Positions 6,999-14,322 of a DNA stretch of 14,322 bases are shown here, in pieces (position 1 is the first letter of the stretch; every line of letters begins with the position of its first letter). The notes below the pieces were generated by a model. The model worked only from the letters and a program-made list of their open reading frames with translations. It was not told the DNA's origin and searched no databases. The DNA comes from Actinobacteria bacterium UBA4719 (GTDB taxonomy: Bacteria > Actinomycetota > Actinomycetes > Actinomycetales > Dermatophilaceae): assembly GCA_002404345.1 (NCBI GenBank), contig DHJN01000251.1:1-14322 (forward strand), in the 5' to 3' direction. Both the position numbers and the translations under genes were made by a program.

Positions 6999-7026
6999 CG
7001 GTGCCAAAGACACGGTGCCAAAGACA
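6999..7026. repeat. Perfect 14-base tandem duplication beside the terminator
   Basis: CGGTGCCAAAGACA occurs twice, at 6999-7012 and 7013-7026, with no mismatch. On the minus strand each copy contains TTGGCA, a weak -35-like hexamer, so the duplication could also affect a promoter for the antitoxin-like ORF. It abuts the foot of the hairpin at 7025-7068. Confidence 0.9.
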
Positions 7027-7068
7027 CTGATAGCCACCGTGGCAACGAGGCCACGGCGGCTATCAGTG
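7025..7068 (-). terminator. Strong hairpin terminator after the cupredoxin gene
   Basis: Two 19-base arms at 7025-7043 and 7050-7068 pair with one G-U-type mismatch around a 6-base loop. The stem starts about 33 bases after the cupredoxin stop codon. The minus-strand 3' side continues TGTCTTTGG, so the T-tract is weak, as is common in Actinobacteria. The stem is symmetric and could stop transcription from either side. Confidence 0.8.
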
Positions 7069-7100
7069 CTTGGTGCAAGGGTTATCCGCCCAAATTCGCG

Positions 7101-7745
7101 TCAGTTCCTTCGAGCAACCCGCCGGCCGTAGAAGGCGCTCATGAAGGCGGCCATCAGCAGGCCACCACCAAGCGTCATCAGTCCGGAGTGGGCGAAGCCA
7201 GCGGTCGAACCGCCGCCGGTCTGAACGCCACCGGAGGGAATCGAGGAAACCTGCGCCCCCGCTACTCCGCTCAGGTTTGCCGCGGCCGGTCCTGCTGCGG
7301 CCGATCCTGCCACGGCTGGTGTTCCCGCGGCCGCTGTTGCCGGAACAGTCTTTGTCCCGGCCGGGTCGACGATCAGGGTGCCGAACATGAGAGCAGAGTG
7401 GCCCGAGATGGAGCAGATGAACTTGTGCGAGCCAACCTGAGCGGCGGTTGCGGTCAGCACCTTGCTAGCACTGGCACCGCCCGCGGCTGCAACCTGGAAG
7501 CTGAGGTCGGTGACGGTGAAGTCGTGGTCCGACGAGTCTGTGTTCTTGTAGGTGATGGTGGTGGGGACACCGGCCGTCACGTGGACCACCGTCGGGGTGA
7601 ACCCGCCGACGAGCTTGCCGCTAACGGTGACGGCAACGGCTGCGGTCGCAGATGGGGCGCCGACCGCGATCATCGCAGCGGCCATGGTTGCCGTGGCGGC
7701 TGCGGCCACGAACTTGAGCGTTCGGTTGCGTTGCGTTTGTTGCAT
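7101..7745 (-). CDS. Exported cupredoxin-domain protein with C-terminal membrane anchor, 214 residues
   Basis: A blue-copper (cupredoxin/plastocyanin-like) domain facing outside the membrane, probably for electron transfer or copper binding. A signal peptide covers about residues 1-37 (basic RNRTLK, a long Ala/Met hydrophobic stretch, SATAAVA cleavage region). The cupredoxin domain spans about 38-127, with type 1 copper ligands in family order: H74 (SSDHDF), C111, H116 and M120 in CSISGHSALM. An Ala/Gly/Pro/Ser-rich spacer runs about 128-185, then a hydrophobic segment (187-206) and a basic tail (RRVARRN), which would anchor the domain by its C-terminus. The open frame extends upstream to 7982 but overlaps the helicase gene; the ATG at 7745, with AGGAGA seven bases ahead and the signal peptide immediately following, is the real start. 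It follows the AddA-like gene after 127 bases that hold a perfect 22-base palindrome, so it is probably a separately controlled unit. Confidence 0.88.
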   Translation of the reverse strand: MQQTQRNRTLKFVAAAATATMAAAMIAVGAPSATAAVAVTVSGKLVGGFTPTVVHVTAGVPTTITYKNTDSSDHDFTVTDLSFQVAAAGGASASKVLTATAAQVGSHKFICSISGHSALMFGTLIVDPAGTKTVPATAAAGTPAVAGSAAAGPAAANLSGVAGAQVSSIPSGGVQTGGGSTAGFAHSGLMTLGGGLLMAAFMSAFYGRRVARRN

Positions 7746-7752
7746 GCTGAGG

Positions 7753-7758
7753 TCTCCT
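7753..7758 (-). promoter_or_regulatory. Ribosome binding site that sets the cupredoxin start
   Basis: On the minus strand AGGAGA lies seven bases before the ATG at 7745. It rules out the longer open frame beginning at 7982. Confidence 0.8.
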
Positions 7759-7794
7759 AGTGGCGGGGGTTTGCCTTCGAAAGCATGCCCGCCG

Positions 7795-7816
7795 GTTCCC
7801 TGTGCGCACAGGGAAC
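7795..7816. promoter_or_regulatory. Perfect 22-base palindrome upstream of the cupredoxin gene (operator or hairpin)
   Basis: The half-site GTTCCCTGTGC (7795-7805) is followed without gap by its exact reverse complement (7806-7816). It lies about 50 bases before the cupredoxin ATG and 57 bases after the end of the AddA-like gene. As DNA it suits a dimeric regulator; as RNA it gives a 9-base stem with a GCGC loop, but no T-tract follows, so I favour an operator over a terminator. The right half contains GGGAAC, which resembles an ECF-sigma -35 element, but no matching -10 was found. Confidence 0.6.
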
Positions 7817-7872
7817 TTCGTCCCAGCCTCGTGTCACACGTCTTCGGCGACCACCATGACCAACGCCGTGAC

Positions 7873-10800
7873 CTACGTCGCGCTGACCTCGAGACTGCGT
7901 GCCGACGACTCGCGGGCGAAGACCAACATCGGTGCGGCAGTCGGTCCTTCTGATGCTGTCTCCACGATCGTCCGGTACGCATTGAGCTGTGGGGCGTAGT
8001 AGGCCACTCGCGAAGTTAGCGCGGCATCCGGGGCGTCATCCGTCTTGTAGTCGACGATCACCAGCGAGCCGTCATCCTCGCGGTAGATCAGGTCGACGAA
8101 ACCCTCCAGCACGGTCCCGTTCTTCTGGACCATGCCGACGTACGACTCACGCCAATGTTCCCGTGCCGCAGCCCGTTTCACGACATCAGAGTCAAGCGCC
8201 GACTGCACGAGCAAGGTCACCAGACCCGCGAACTCGACGACCCCCTCGGCCACGCACTGGGCCGCCACGGCGTCCTCGAGGCCGTCACCCGACGCCAGGT
8301 CCACCACCTGCAATACGCCGTGCACTGCCCGGCCGATCGCCGAGCCGTAGCGGCCCTTCGACCATGCCGGTAGCTCGACATCGCGGCCGCCCTTCGCTAC
8401 GCCCGAAGCCGCCTCGCCTGAAGCCGCCTCGCCCGAAGCCACGTCTCCTGAAACCGCGTCTCCTGAAGCCACGTTGCGTGTATCAACGTCGGCGTCCGCA
8501 TCAACGACAGCGTCCGTCTTACTGACAGCGCTCACATCAACCTCGACGTTCGGCAGCCACTTGTCGGCATCCGGGTCGGTGCCCTCGAGGCCCGATGCAC
8601 TGAAGGCCGGCTGGTGTCGACTCGCCTCGGCGGACCGCTGGACGCGAGCTAGCCAGGCGTCGAAGTCCGGGGGAGGGAGCACCTCGGATGCCAGCTGGGC
8701 GGGAGCCGAACTGGTTCCACCCTCAGGCAAGGGCACAGCCCTGGCCGCGGTTGCCGCGTCCGCACCGGCCAGCAGTCGCGCGTTCGTCTTCGTCTCGCCC
8801 GACCGGTGCAGCGAGACCACAAGGTGGTCGCGCGCACGGGTCGCCGCGACATACATCAGCCGCAGCCGTTCGAAGGAGCTCATCTGCTCGTCCAGCGGGA
8901 GCTGATCCTGGAAGTCACCGGTCTGCAGGTCCTTGGACAGGCTCACGGCGTAGCCGTCCGGTGGCCAGAACAGGCGCACCCCCTTGCCGTACATCGGTGC
9001 AGACGTCATTCCGGACAGGACGACCATAGGGAACTCCAGACCCTTCGCGGCGTGGATCGTCATGATCCGCACCGAGTCCGCATCCGACTCGGGCAGCACC
9101 GACTCGGCCACCCGAGAGCCCTCGGCCGACTGCGCGGTGGCCCACGCGAGATACGAACGCAGCCCGCCGTTCTCCACCTCGGACCATGCGCGGGCCTGGT
9201 CGATGACGAACCTCAGCCGGCGCCACGAGTCCCGGGCGCGCGGCCCGAACACCGCAACCTCGAACATCCGCCGGTCGACCGCCAGTGCCCCCAGGATCTC
9301 CGAGGGTGGCAGCCAGCGCGACCTTCGATACAGGTCGCGCAGGTACGCGATGGCCACCCCGACCGGGTGGTCCTCCTGCCCCTCGGGTGCCGGCGCCAGC
9401 AGGTTGAAGGATCCGCGGGCCTGCTTCCACGTCCACAGGTCGTCGTCCCCGCAGCCGAACAGCGTCGAGCGCAGGGTGGTCACCAGGGCGAACCCGTCCG
9501 AGGGGTCGGTGATGGCCCTTGCCGCCGCGAACAGGTCACGCACCTCGGAGGCGTGGTAGACCAGCGAGCTCGACTCGGTGCGGTACATCACGGAGGCCTC
9601 GTCGAGCGCAGTTTCGAGGAATGGCAACGAGGTTCGGGACGGGATGAGGATCGTGATGTCATCGGGGCGCAGCGGACGCCACGTCATCGTCGGCTCGCCT
9701 CCTGGGGTGGACGCCGGCACCTCGACCTCGGTGGTCCAGTGCTCGGCGAGCGCCCGGACGATGGAGCGGGCAACGTCGGCGGCCTCGCCCGCGCGCATCT
9801 CGTCGGCGCTGATCTTGCCCGGGTGCTCCTCTGCGCCGAGGACGGTCACCGGATCTCCGACGGTCGGGATGCCGCGCGCCTCGTCGAGCGGTTGGTACTG
9901 CGGCTGCATGTCGGGGTGAGGCTGGATGAGCTTGCCGAAAACGGCGTTGACCCAGTCGAGGATGGGCGCGACGGTGCGAAAGTTGGTTGTCAGCGCCACT
10001 TCGCCGCGCAGCACCCGCTGAGCGCGCAGGTACATCGCGATGTCGGCCCGGCGGAACCGGTAGATCGACTGCTTCGGGTCGCCGACGACGAACAGCGACC
10101 CGGGCGGGACGATGACGTCCTCCCAGCCGGGCTGCGTCGCGTCCGCGCCACCGGCGATCCGGACCGCGATCTCGATCTGGATCGGGTCGGTGTCCTGGAA
10201 CTCGTCCAGCAGCAGCCGCCGGTAGCGCTGCTGGAGGGTCGCACGCACGTCTGGGTTGTCCCGCAACAGGTTTCGTGCGAGGACGAGCAGGTCATGGAAC
10301 TCCAGACGGCCATCGGCCCGCCGCTTCTGCGCGGACTCCAGGACGCGCAACCCGCACCAGTGGACGATCGATCGCAGGGTCGACTCCACGACCTCGGAGA
10401 CCATCTCGTTGACACTATTTTGCCAGTCCTTGCACTCCTGCCTGAGCTCCTCGAGTCGACCGCCCCAGTTGGGCTTCTGGCCATGGGACCACTTGAGATC
10501 GGCGCCCGACTTGAGCACCGCCAACTGGGCGATGAGGTCGCCATCGACCGACTCCAGCTCGCCGGACCACACAGAGAGTCTGTCCAGCTTGTCGACGAAC
10601 TTGTCGTCGTCGCGCTTGGTGCAGAGGCCAGCCATGTCCGCCAGCCGCCTGGCCTCGGCGAGCACCGTTGCGACGAGCGGCATCTGGGGTGCCGGAGGTG
10701 CTCCCGGCGACACGACATGTTCGGCCACCAGGTCCCAGTCGGAGTTCAGCTTCGTGATCAGCGACCGGACGTGTTCGAGACCGATGCCGACGGCGAACGC

Positions 10801-11286
10801 CATCTCCAGGGTCGATGCCATCTCGGGGGAGTTGAGCAGCTCGGTGCGAAACTGCGACCACCTGCCCTCGAACGCCACCGATGACCCGACCTCGTCCAGC
10901 ACCTCAATCAGGGGCGGTATGCCGGCCTCGATCGGGTGCTCCGAAAGTATCCTTTGCGCGAACGAGTGCAGGGTGCCGATGGCTGCCGTGTCGAGCTCGT
11001 CGAGAGCAGCCTCGGCTCGGACCCGACGGGTCTCATCGGTGCCGTGGCTGGCAGCCTGCTCGAGCCGGGCCCGCAGCCGATCACGCAGCTCGGCGCCGGC
11101 GCGCTCGCTGAACGTGACAGCCGCGATCTCGCCCATCGGGACGCCGTCCCACAGCGTGAGCTGTTGCACGCGCTGAACGAGCATCGTCGTCTTGCCCGAC
11201 CCTGCTCCGGCCTCGACGAAGAGCGTCTGGTCGGTGTCCTCTCTGATGCGCCGCCGCGCCTCCTGATCGACCAGATCCGCGTTCAC
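7873..11286 (-). CDS. AddA-like UvrD/Rep-family helicase with C-terminal PD-(D/E)XK nuclease, 1137 residues
   Basis: The motor-nuclease subunit of an AddAB-type enzyme that unwinds and trims double-strand DNA ends for recombination repair. Superfamily 1A motifs in order: Walker A EAGAGSGKTT 25-34, motif Ia AAVTFSERAG 55-64, GTLHSFAQRIL 104-114, motif II LLLDEFQDTD 358-367, motif III GDPKQSIYRFRRADI 402-416, motif IV TNFRT 434-438, motif V TIHAAKGLEFP 743-753, motif VI MYVAATRARD 811-820. The nuclease domain (about 978-1137) has H989 (GRAVHG), D1065 (GFVDLIY) and D1079/K1081 (VDYKTD), so it looks active. A linker of about 910-970 carries short Ala-Ser-Gly-Glu repeats. The GTG start at 11286 overlaps the stop of the AddB-like gene (GTGA), giving coupled translation; GGGGGTG precedes it. 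Mycobacterial AdnA/AdnB is the closest alternative label, but the partner gene looks like AddB rather than a second active motor. Confidence 0.92.
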   Translation of the reverse strand: MNADLVDQEARRRIREDTDQTLFVEAGAGSGKTTMLVQRVQQLTLWDGVPMGEIAAVTFSERAGAELRDRLRARLEQAASHGTDETRRVRAEAALDELDTAAIGTLHSFAQRILSEHPIEAGIPPLIEVLDEVGSSVAFEGRWSQFRTELLNSPEMASTLEMAFAVGIGLEHVRSLITKLNSDWDLVAEHVVSPGAPPAPQMPLVATVLAEARRLADMAGLCTKRDDDKFVDKLDRLSVWSGELESVDGDLIAQLAVLKSGADLKWSHGQKPNWGGRLEELRQECKDWQNSVNEMVSEVVESTLRSIVHWCGLRVLESAQKRRADGRLEFHDLLVLARNLLRDNPDVRATLQQRYRRLLLDEFQDTDPIQIEIAVRIAGGADATQPGWEDVIVPPGSLFVVGDPKQSIYRFRRADIAMYLRAQRVLRGEVALTTNFRTVAPILDWVNAVFGKLIQPHPDMQPQYQPLDEARGIPTVGDPVTVLGAEEHPGKISADEMRAGEAADVARSIVRALAEHWTTEVEVPASTPGGEPTMTWRPLRPDDITILIPSRTSLPFLETALDEASVMYRTESSSLVYHASEVRDLFAAARAITDPSDGFALVTTLRSTLFGCGDDDLWTWKQARGSFNLLAPAPEGQEDHPVGVAIAYLRDLYRRSRWLPPSEILGALAVDRRMFEVAVFGPRARDSWRRLRFVIDQARAWSEVENGGLRSYLAWATAQSAEGSRVAESVLPESDADSVRIMTIHAAKGLEFPMVVLSGMTSAPMYGKGVRLFWPPDGYAVSLSKDLQTGDFQDQLPLDEQMSSFERLRLMYVAATRARDHLVVSLHRSGETKTNARLLAGADAATAARAVPLPEGGTSSAPAQLASEVLPPPDFDAWLARVQRSAEASRHQPAFSASGLEGTDPDADKWLPNVEVDVSAVSKTDAVVDADADVDTRNVASGDAVSGDVASGEAASGEAASGVAKGGRDVELPAWSKGRYGSAIGRAVHGVLQVVDLASGDGLEDAVAAQCVAEGVVEFAGLVTLLVQSALDSDVVKRAAAREHWRESYVGMVQKNGTVLEGFVDLIYREDDGSLVIVDYKTDDAPDAALTSRVAYYAPQLNAYRTIVETASEGPTAAPMLVFARESSARSLEVSAT
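8396..8470. repeat. 15-base degenerate tandem repeat in the AddA-like gene
   Basis: Five 15-base units of the form GCCTCGCCYGAAGCC run from 8396 to 8470 with several substitutions per copy. They encode repeats of roughly Ala-Ser-Gly-Glu-Ala in the linker between the helicase and nuclease domains. The unit preserves the reading frame. Confidence 0.85.
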
Positions 11287-14200
11287 TGTTCACCCCCGTC
11301 TTCGCTGTCGTCCAAGGGTCTGTCCAAGGGTCTGTCCAAGGGTCCTTCGAGCGACTCGGGCTCGACCAGGCCGGTGTAGACGAGGAGCTCCGGTGCGAGC
11401 CGCTTGGCCTCCCACCGCCGGCGAACATCCCTGTGCCCCAGGCCATCCGGGTTGCAGTACGAACACTGCACCCAGCCCTGGCGGAAGTCCGGCTTGGCCG
11501 GAGCGCGCTCAGGAAACGCCCCGCTTGCCATGGACCTGACCAGCAGACCCACCGTCCCGGCATACAGCACCTGCACCTTTGTGTTGAGCGGCACCTGCAC
11601 GCGCCGCCGGACCTTGCCGACGAACCAGTACATCGCTTCCACAGCTGTCGTATCCGTGCCATGTCGGGCGCGCGCCGCGTGGGCGTAGACGGGCAGCTGC
11701 AGCTTCTCGCCGTGGGCGACCGGGTTGGCCTCGGACAGGTCCTTGAAGGTGCGGATGCTGCCGGTCTTGATGTCGGTCACCAGCAGGGTGCCGTCCCGGC
11801 GTTCGTCGACCTTGTCGGCGCTGCCGCGGAACCGGACGATCCCACCGTCGATCCTGATCTCGACCTCGGGCTCGCCGTGCATGCCGAACGCGAGCTCACT
11901 GGCGACCACCCGGGCAGCTTGCTCGGCCCGCCACTGGTTGTCGTTGTCCAGCATCCAGTCGAGGACGGCCAGGATGCGCGTCCGCTCCCGGGCCCACAGC
12001 AGCGGGTGGCCGGTTCGGCCCTCTGCCTCGAAGGCGTCGGCCCTGGCAGCGGCGATCGCCTGAAGACGTTGCCGCTGTGGGCCGCTCCATCGTTGGCCGT
12101 AGCCCGGCAGCTCGTCCAGGTCCGCACACCCGCTGATCAGCTCGTCGAAGCACTCGTGGATCAGGCTGCCGAAGTCCATGGCGCTGATCTCGAGCACCTC
12201 CTCGGGTGTCTCGACCGGCTCGACGTGGAGCATCCGCTGGACGAAGTACTCATGCGGGCAGATCGCGTAACGCTCCAGCGCGGTCGGCGACACCGGCCGA
12301 GCGCCGTTGGCGAAGTCGGGCAGGCCGTCCAGCCCTTTGAGGTTGCCGTCGAACCTGGTGAACTGGTCGGAGTCCCGGGCCTTGCTCATGGCCAGGCTTG
12401 CAGCGACGGCGTCGTCGTCCAGGTCGAGCTTCTTGCCGGCCGAGGCCGCGCGGACCCGCCACTCCTGCCTGGTGCTGGGTGCGTCGGTGGTCAGTAGCGA
12501 GCCGGCGTACGAGGGCGAGGTGGCAAGCCACGTGCTTGACCCGTTGGCGATGCCGGCTCGGTCCCACTCGGTGGCGGCCAGGGAGGGGATGCCGCTGAGG
12601 TGGCGCAGCGTGGGCAGGAGCCACCGGCTGGGCAGGCGATGGGTATGCCGTCGCAGGTCGCCTCGCGGGAAGCTCGCCACCACCTGGCTCGCCGACGTGA
12701 ACGCGGCCAGCAGGCTGCGGTGCTTGAGGTCCACCCGCGCTCGCGTCGAGGGTAGCTGGCCTGCGGTCATCGCTCGGGCTCGCTCGGGCAGCAGGCAGTC
12801 ATCGCGCAGCCGTCCGGGAAAGAGGTCCTCGGACAGGCCGACGAGATAGACGACGTCGAGGTCGAGCCCGATCGCGTGGGTGACCGGAGCGACCAGGACA
12901 CCTTCGCCGAACCGGCCCACCCGGGGGAGCGCGGACTCGAGCTCGAGCGCGAGTACCTCCTCGAGGCCGTCAACCGTGGGAGCCGACCCGGTCCCGTCCA
13001 GGGCAGCCAGGCCGCTCAGGGTGCGCTCGATGACGCCCGCGGCATACTGTTCCTCCAGCGGCATCCGGGCCACGTCGGCTGGCGCGACCAGGGCGTGGAA
13101 AAGGTCGCGAACCAGGGTCCCGAGATCGCCCCACGTGTGTGCCCCGGCGACCGTGGCGAACCGCTTCTGCATCTCGATCATGAACTGCCGTAACGCGATT
13201 GCCGTCTCCCTGTTGCGCTGGGCCCGGGCGATCGTGGACTCGTAGGGCTCGTCCTTCTGCCGCTCGGTCCTGATCGTCTCCGCCTGCGTGTCGGCGTAGG
13301 TCGCGAGCCGCGTGTCCCACTGCGCGCCGCCGACCACCCCGGCCTCGCGCGACGTCCGCTCCCAGCGGGAGACGGCGATGCGCTCGCCGGTGAAGTTGCG
13401 CGCGCCGACCTCTCCAAGGGTCCGAAGCACGTCGGCCCGACGGAAGTCGCTGCGGCCCGTCTCGAGCAGACCGAGCAGCAGGCGCGACACCGCCCGCTCG
13501 TTGACCGGGCGAACGCCGGGGCCGTTGGTCGTGATGCCCGCCGATCCGAGGTGCTCGTGGAGCAGGCGTGCGTATGGCGACCGGTCGGCATACAGGACCG
13601 CGATGCGGTGAGCGGGCACGGACTGCAGCGTCTGGACCACCTCGCGCACAACGCAGCGCACCTCGTCGTCGGAGTCGGAGGCGTGCAGGACGCGGGCGGC
13701 ATGCGGCTCGTCGGTGCCGGATGACGGCTGGAACTCGGGCGCGAGTGCGGTCAGTGTGACCAGAACCCCCTGGTCGGCGCGGGCGTTGCCGGTGAGCCCG
13801 GCGATGGCCTGCAGGTCGGTCCGGTCGGCGAGGGACTGGGCGAAGGCGGTTTCGGCGCGACCGAGATCTTGCGGAAGGTAGAGCAGTACCGGTCCGAGTT
13901 CTGTTGTGGCGGTGGGCTTTTCTGTGGCAGTGGGCTTTTCGCGGACTATCGTCGTCGCTGCCTCGAGGAGGTCGGTGGCGTCATACCACCGCGGCTCAAG
14001 CTCGGTGACGGTCTCGCGGTGCAGGCGGACGACATCCTTGACGAGGCTTGAGGCGGACTCGAGCGTGGTGAGGGTGGTCTCCGTCAGGTCGCGCAGGGCC
14101 GTCATCGCCTGCCCGAGCGCCCTGGACGTGGAGGGATGGCCGGCGACCGGTCCGAAGATGCCGGGGTCGGCGTCGAGGCGTCGGCGGATGGTTGCTGCGG

Positions 14201-14322
14201 TCACCGGGCGCGTCGCGGGGCGCCTGCCTGCTGCGGTCAGGGTCGGGGCGGCGAGCTGCTCGGCCAGGCGGGGGAGCGAGGAGAAGTAGATGCCCGCGAT
14301 GCCGTTGGTCTTGTCGTTGCCG
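11283..14322 (-). CDS. AddB-like PD-(D/E)XK nuclease subunit, 5' end beyond the window
   Basis: Partner of the downstream AddA-like protein in an AddAB-type end-resection complex. The frame stays open from the GTG at 14204 to the window edge, and the extra 39 residues (with TNGIAGIYFSSLPRLAEQL) continue smoothly, so the true start is further right; I estimate some 50-60 residues are missing. The N-terminal two thirds is a degenerate superfamily 1 helicase fold, with remnants such as GVLVAPVTHAIGLDLDVVYLVGLSEDLFPG (around 12820-12905). The C-terminal nuclease shows FGSLIHECFDEL (around 12146-12177), an aspartate in GSADKVDE, and TDIKTG (around 11760-11775). Cysteines in CPHEYF (around 12255) and CSYC (around 11456-11467) match three of the four iron-sulphur ligands of AddB. 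The C-terminal tail holds three PLDR-like repeats, and its stop overlaps the next start by four bases. Confidence 0.88.
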   Translation of the reverse strand, partial: GNDKTNGIAGIYFSSLPRLAEQLAAPTLTAAGRRPATRPVTAATIRRRLDADPGIFGPVAGHPSTSRALGQAMTALRDLTETTLTTLESASSLVKDVVRLHRETVTELEPRWYDATDLLEAATTIVREKPTATEKPTATTELGPVLLYLPQDLGRAETAFAQSLADRTDLQAIAGLTGNARADQGVLVTLTALAPEFQPSSGTDEPHAARVLHASDSDDEVRCVVREVVQTLQSVPAHRIAVLYADRSPYARLLHEHLGSAGITTNGPGVRPVNERAVSRLLLGLLETGRSDFRRADVLRTLGEVGARNFTGERIAVSRWERTSREAGVVGGAQWDTRLATYADTQAETIRTERQKDEPYESTIARAQRNRETAIALRQFMIEMQKRFATVAGAHTWGDLGTLVRDLFHALVAPADVARMPLEEQYAAGVIERTLSGLAALDGTGSAPTVDGLEEVLALELESALPRVGRFGEGVLVAPVTHAIGLDLDVVYLVGLSEDLFPGRLRDDCLLPERARAMTAGQLPSTRARVDLKHRSLLAAFTSASQVVASFPRGDLRRHTHRLPSRWLLPTLRHLSGIPSLAATEWDRAGIANGSSTWLATSPSYAGSLLTTDAPSTRQEWRVRAASAGKKLDLDDDAVAASLAMSKARDSDQFTRFDGNLKGLDGLPDFANGARPVSPTALERYAICPHEYFVQRMLHVEPVETPEEVLEISAMDFGSLIHECFDELISGCADLDELPGYGQRWSGPQRQRLQAIAAARADAFEAEGRTGHPLLWARERTRILAVLDWMLDNDNQWRAEQAARVVASELAFGMHGEPEVEIRIDGGIVRFRGSADKVDERRDGTLLVTDIKTGSIRTFKDLSEANPVAHGEKLQLPVYAHAARARHGTDTTAVEAMYWFVGKVRRRVQVPLNTKVQVLYAGTVGLLVRSMASGAFPERAPAKPDFRQGWVQCSYCNPDGLGHRDVRRRWEAKRLAPELLVYTGLVEPESLEGPLDRPLDRPLDDSEDGGEQ
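11311..11346. repeat. 12-base tandem repeat at the 3' end of the AddB-like gene
   Basis: TCCAAGGGTCTG occurs at 11311-11322 and 11323-11334, with a slightly changed third copy to 11346. It encodes GPLDRPLDRPLDD near the C-terminus, about 30 bases before the coupled stop/start with the AddA-like gene. Confidence 0.9.
13905..13940. repeat. 18-base tandem duplication inside the AddB-like gene
   Basis: Two 18-base copies (13905-13922 and 13923-13940) differ at one base. They encode a doubled EKPTAT element in a region that appears to be a loop of the degenerate helicase fold. Confidence 0.9.

Noticed and set aside
6941..7030. Plus-strand 29-codon ORF (MNEHQRDLYLDLG...) ending at the hairpin
   Set aside because: Its last third is only the 14-base tandem repeat read as protein, there is no ribosome binding site, and it is too short to judge.
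6839..7078. Minus-strand open frame of 79 codons
   Set aside because: It runs through the terminator hairpin and competes with the more protein-like frame ending at 6754. No ribosome binding site or domain was seen.
7746..7982. N-terminal extension of the cupredoxin protein
   Set aside because: It would overlap the AddA-like gene and bury the signal peptide. A good ribosome binding site supports the start at 7745.
8806..10884. Plus-strand open frame of 692 codons antisense to the AddA-like gene
   Set aside because: Long antisense frames are expected in high-GC coding DNA. The translation is rich in His, Arg and Gly with no domain, while the minus strand shows every helicase motif in order.

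Overview
The window reads as a chromosomal segment of a high-GC Actinomycetota bacterium. Codon use is strongly GC3-biased, GTG starts are frequent, and nrdJ and the AddA/AddB-like pair look like their actinobacterial counterparts. I cannot assign a genus.

Layout, left to right: the 3' end of a plus-strand class II (B12-dependent) ribonucleotide reductase gene, nrdJ (1-897). Every other supported gene is on the minus strand. In transcription order from the right edge these are: an AddB-like PD-(D/E)XK nuclease gene whose 5' end lies outside the window (14322-11283); an AddA-like UvrD helicase-nuclease gene overlapping it by 4 bases (11286-7873); a secreted, membrane-anchored cupredoxin (7745-7101) followed by a strong hairpin terminator; a small overlapping gene pair that looks toxin-antitoxin-like (6933-6754 and 6757-6422); an 81-residue cysteine-rich protein with a strong ribosome binding site and a tandem operator-like repeat (6226-5981); a secreted protein with two peptidoglycan-binding domains (5877-5254); a 1033-residue PLD nuclease / superfamily 2 helicase / DUF3427 protein (5161-2060); and an NAD-type short-chain dehydrogenase (1905-1087), convergent with nrdJ.

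How they fit together: the right third is a two-gene double-strand-break resection machine (AddAB-type), coupled by a GTGA stop/start overlap. The centre is accessory DNA: exported proteins (cupredoxin, peptidoglycan binder), tiny genes and intergenic repeats. The left third carries a self-contained helicase-nuclease of the kind seen among restriction-like or DNA-defence proteins, though its role is not established. No transposase, integrase, CRISPR array, tRNA or rRNA was seen.

A recurring property is short tandem duplication (units of 9, 12, 14, 15 and 18 bases). These sit in protein linkers or tails and in intergenic control regions. No intergenic gap exceeds 300 bases; the gaps at 898-1086, 1906-2059, 5162-5253, 5878-5980, 6227-6421, 6934-7100 and 7746-7872 are covered below. 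The most promising unknowns are the hidden TTG-started ORF with its overlapping partner, the cysteine-rich gene with its operator-like repeat, and the 22-base perfect palindrome before the cupredoxin gene.
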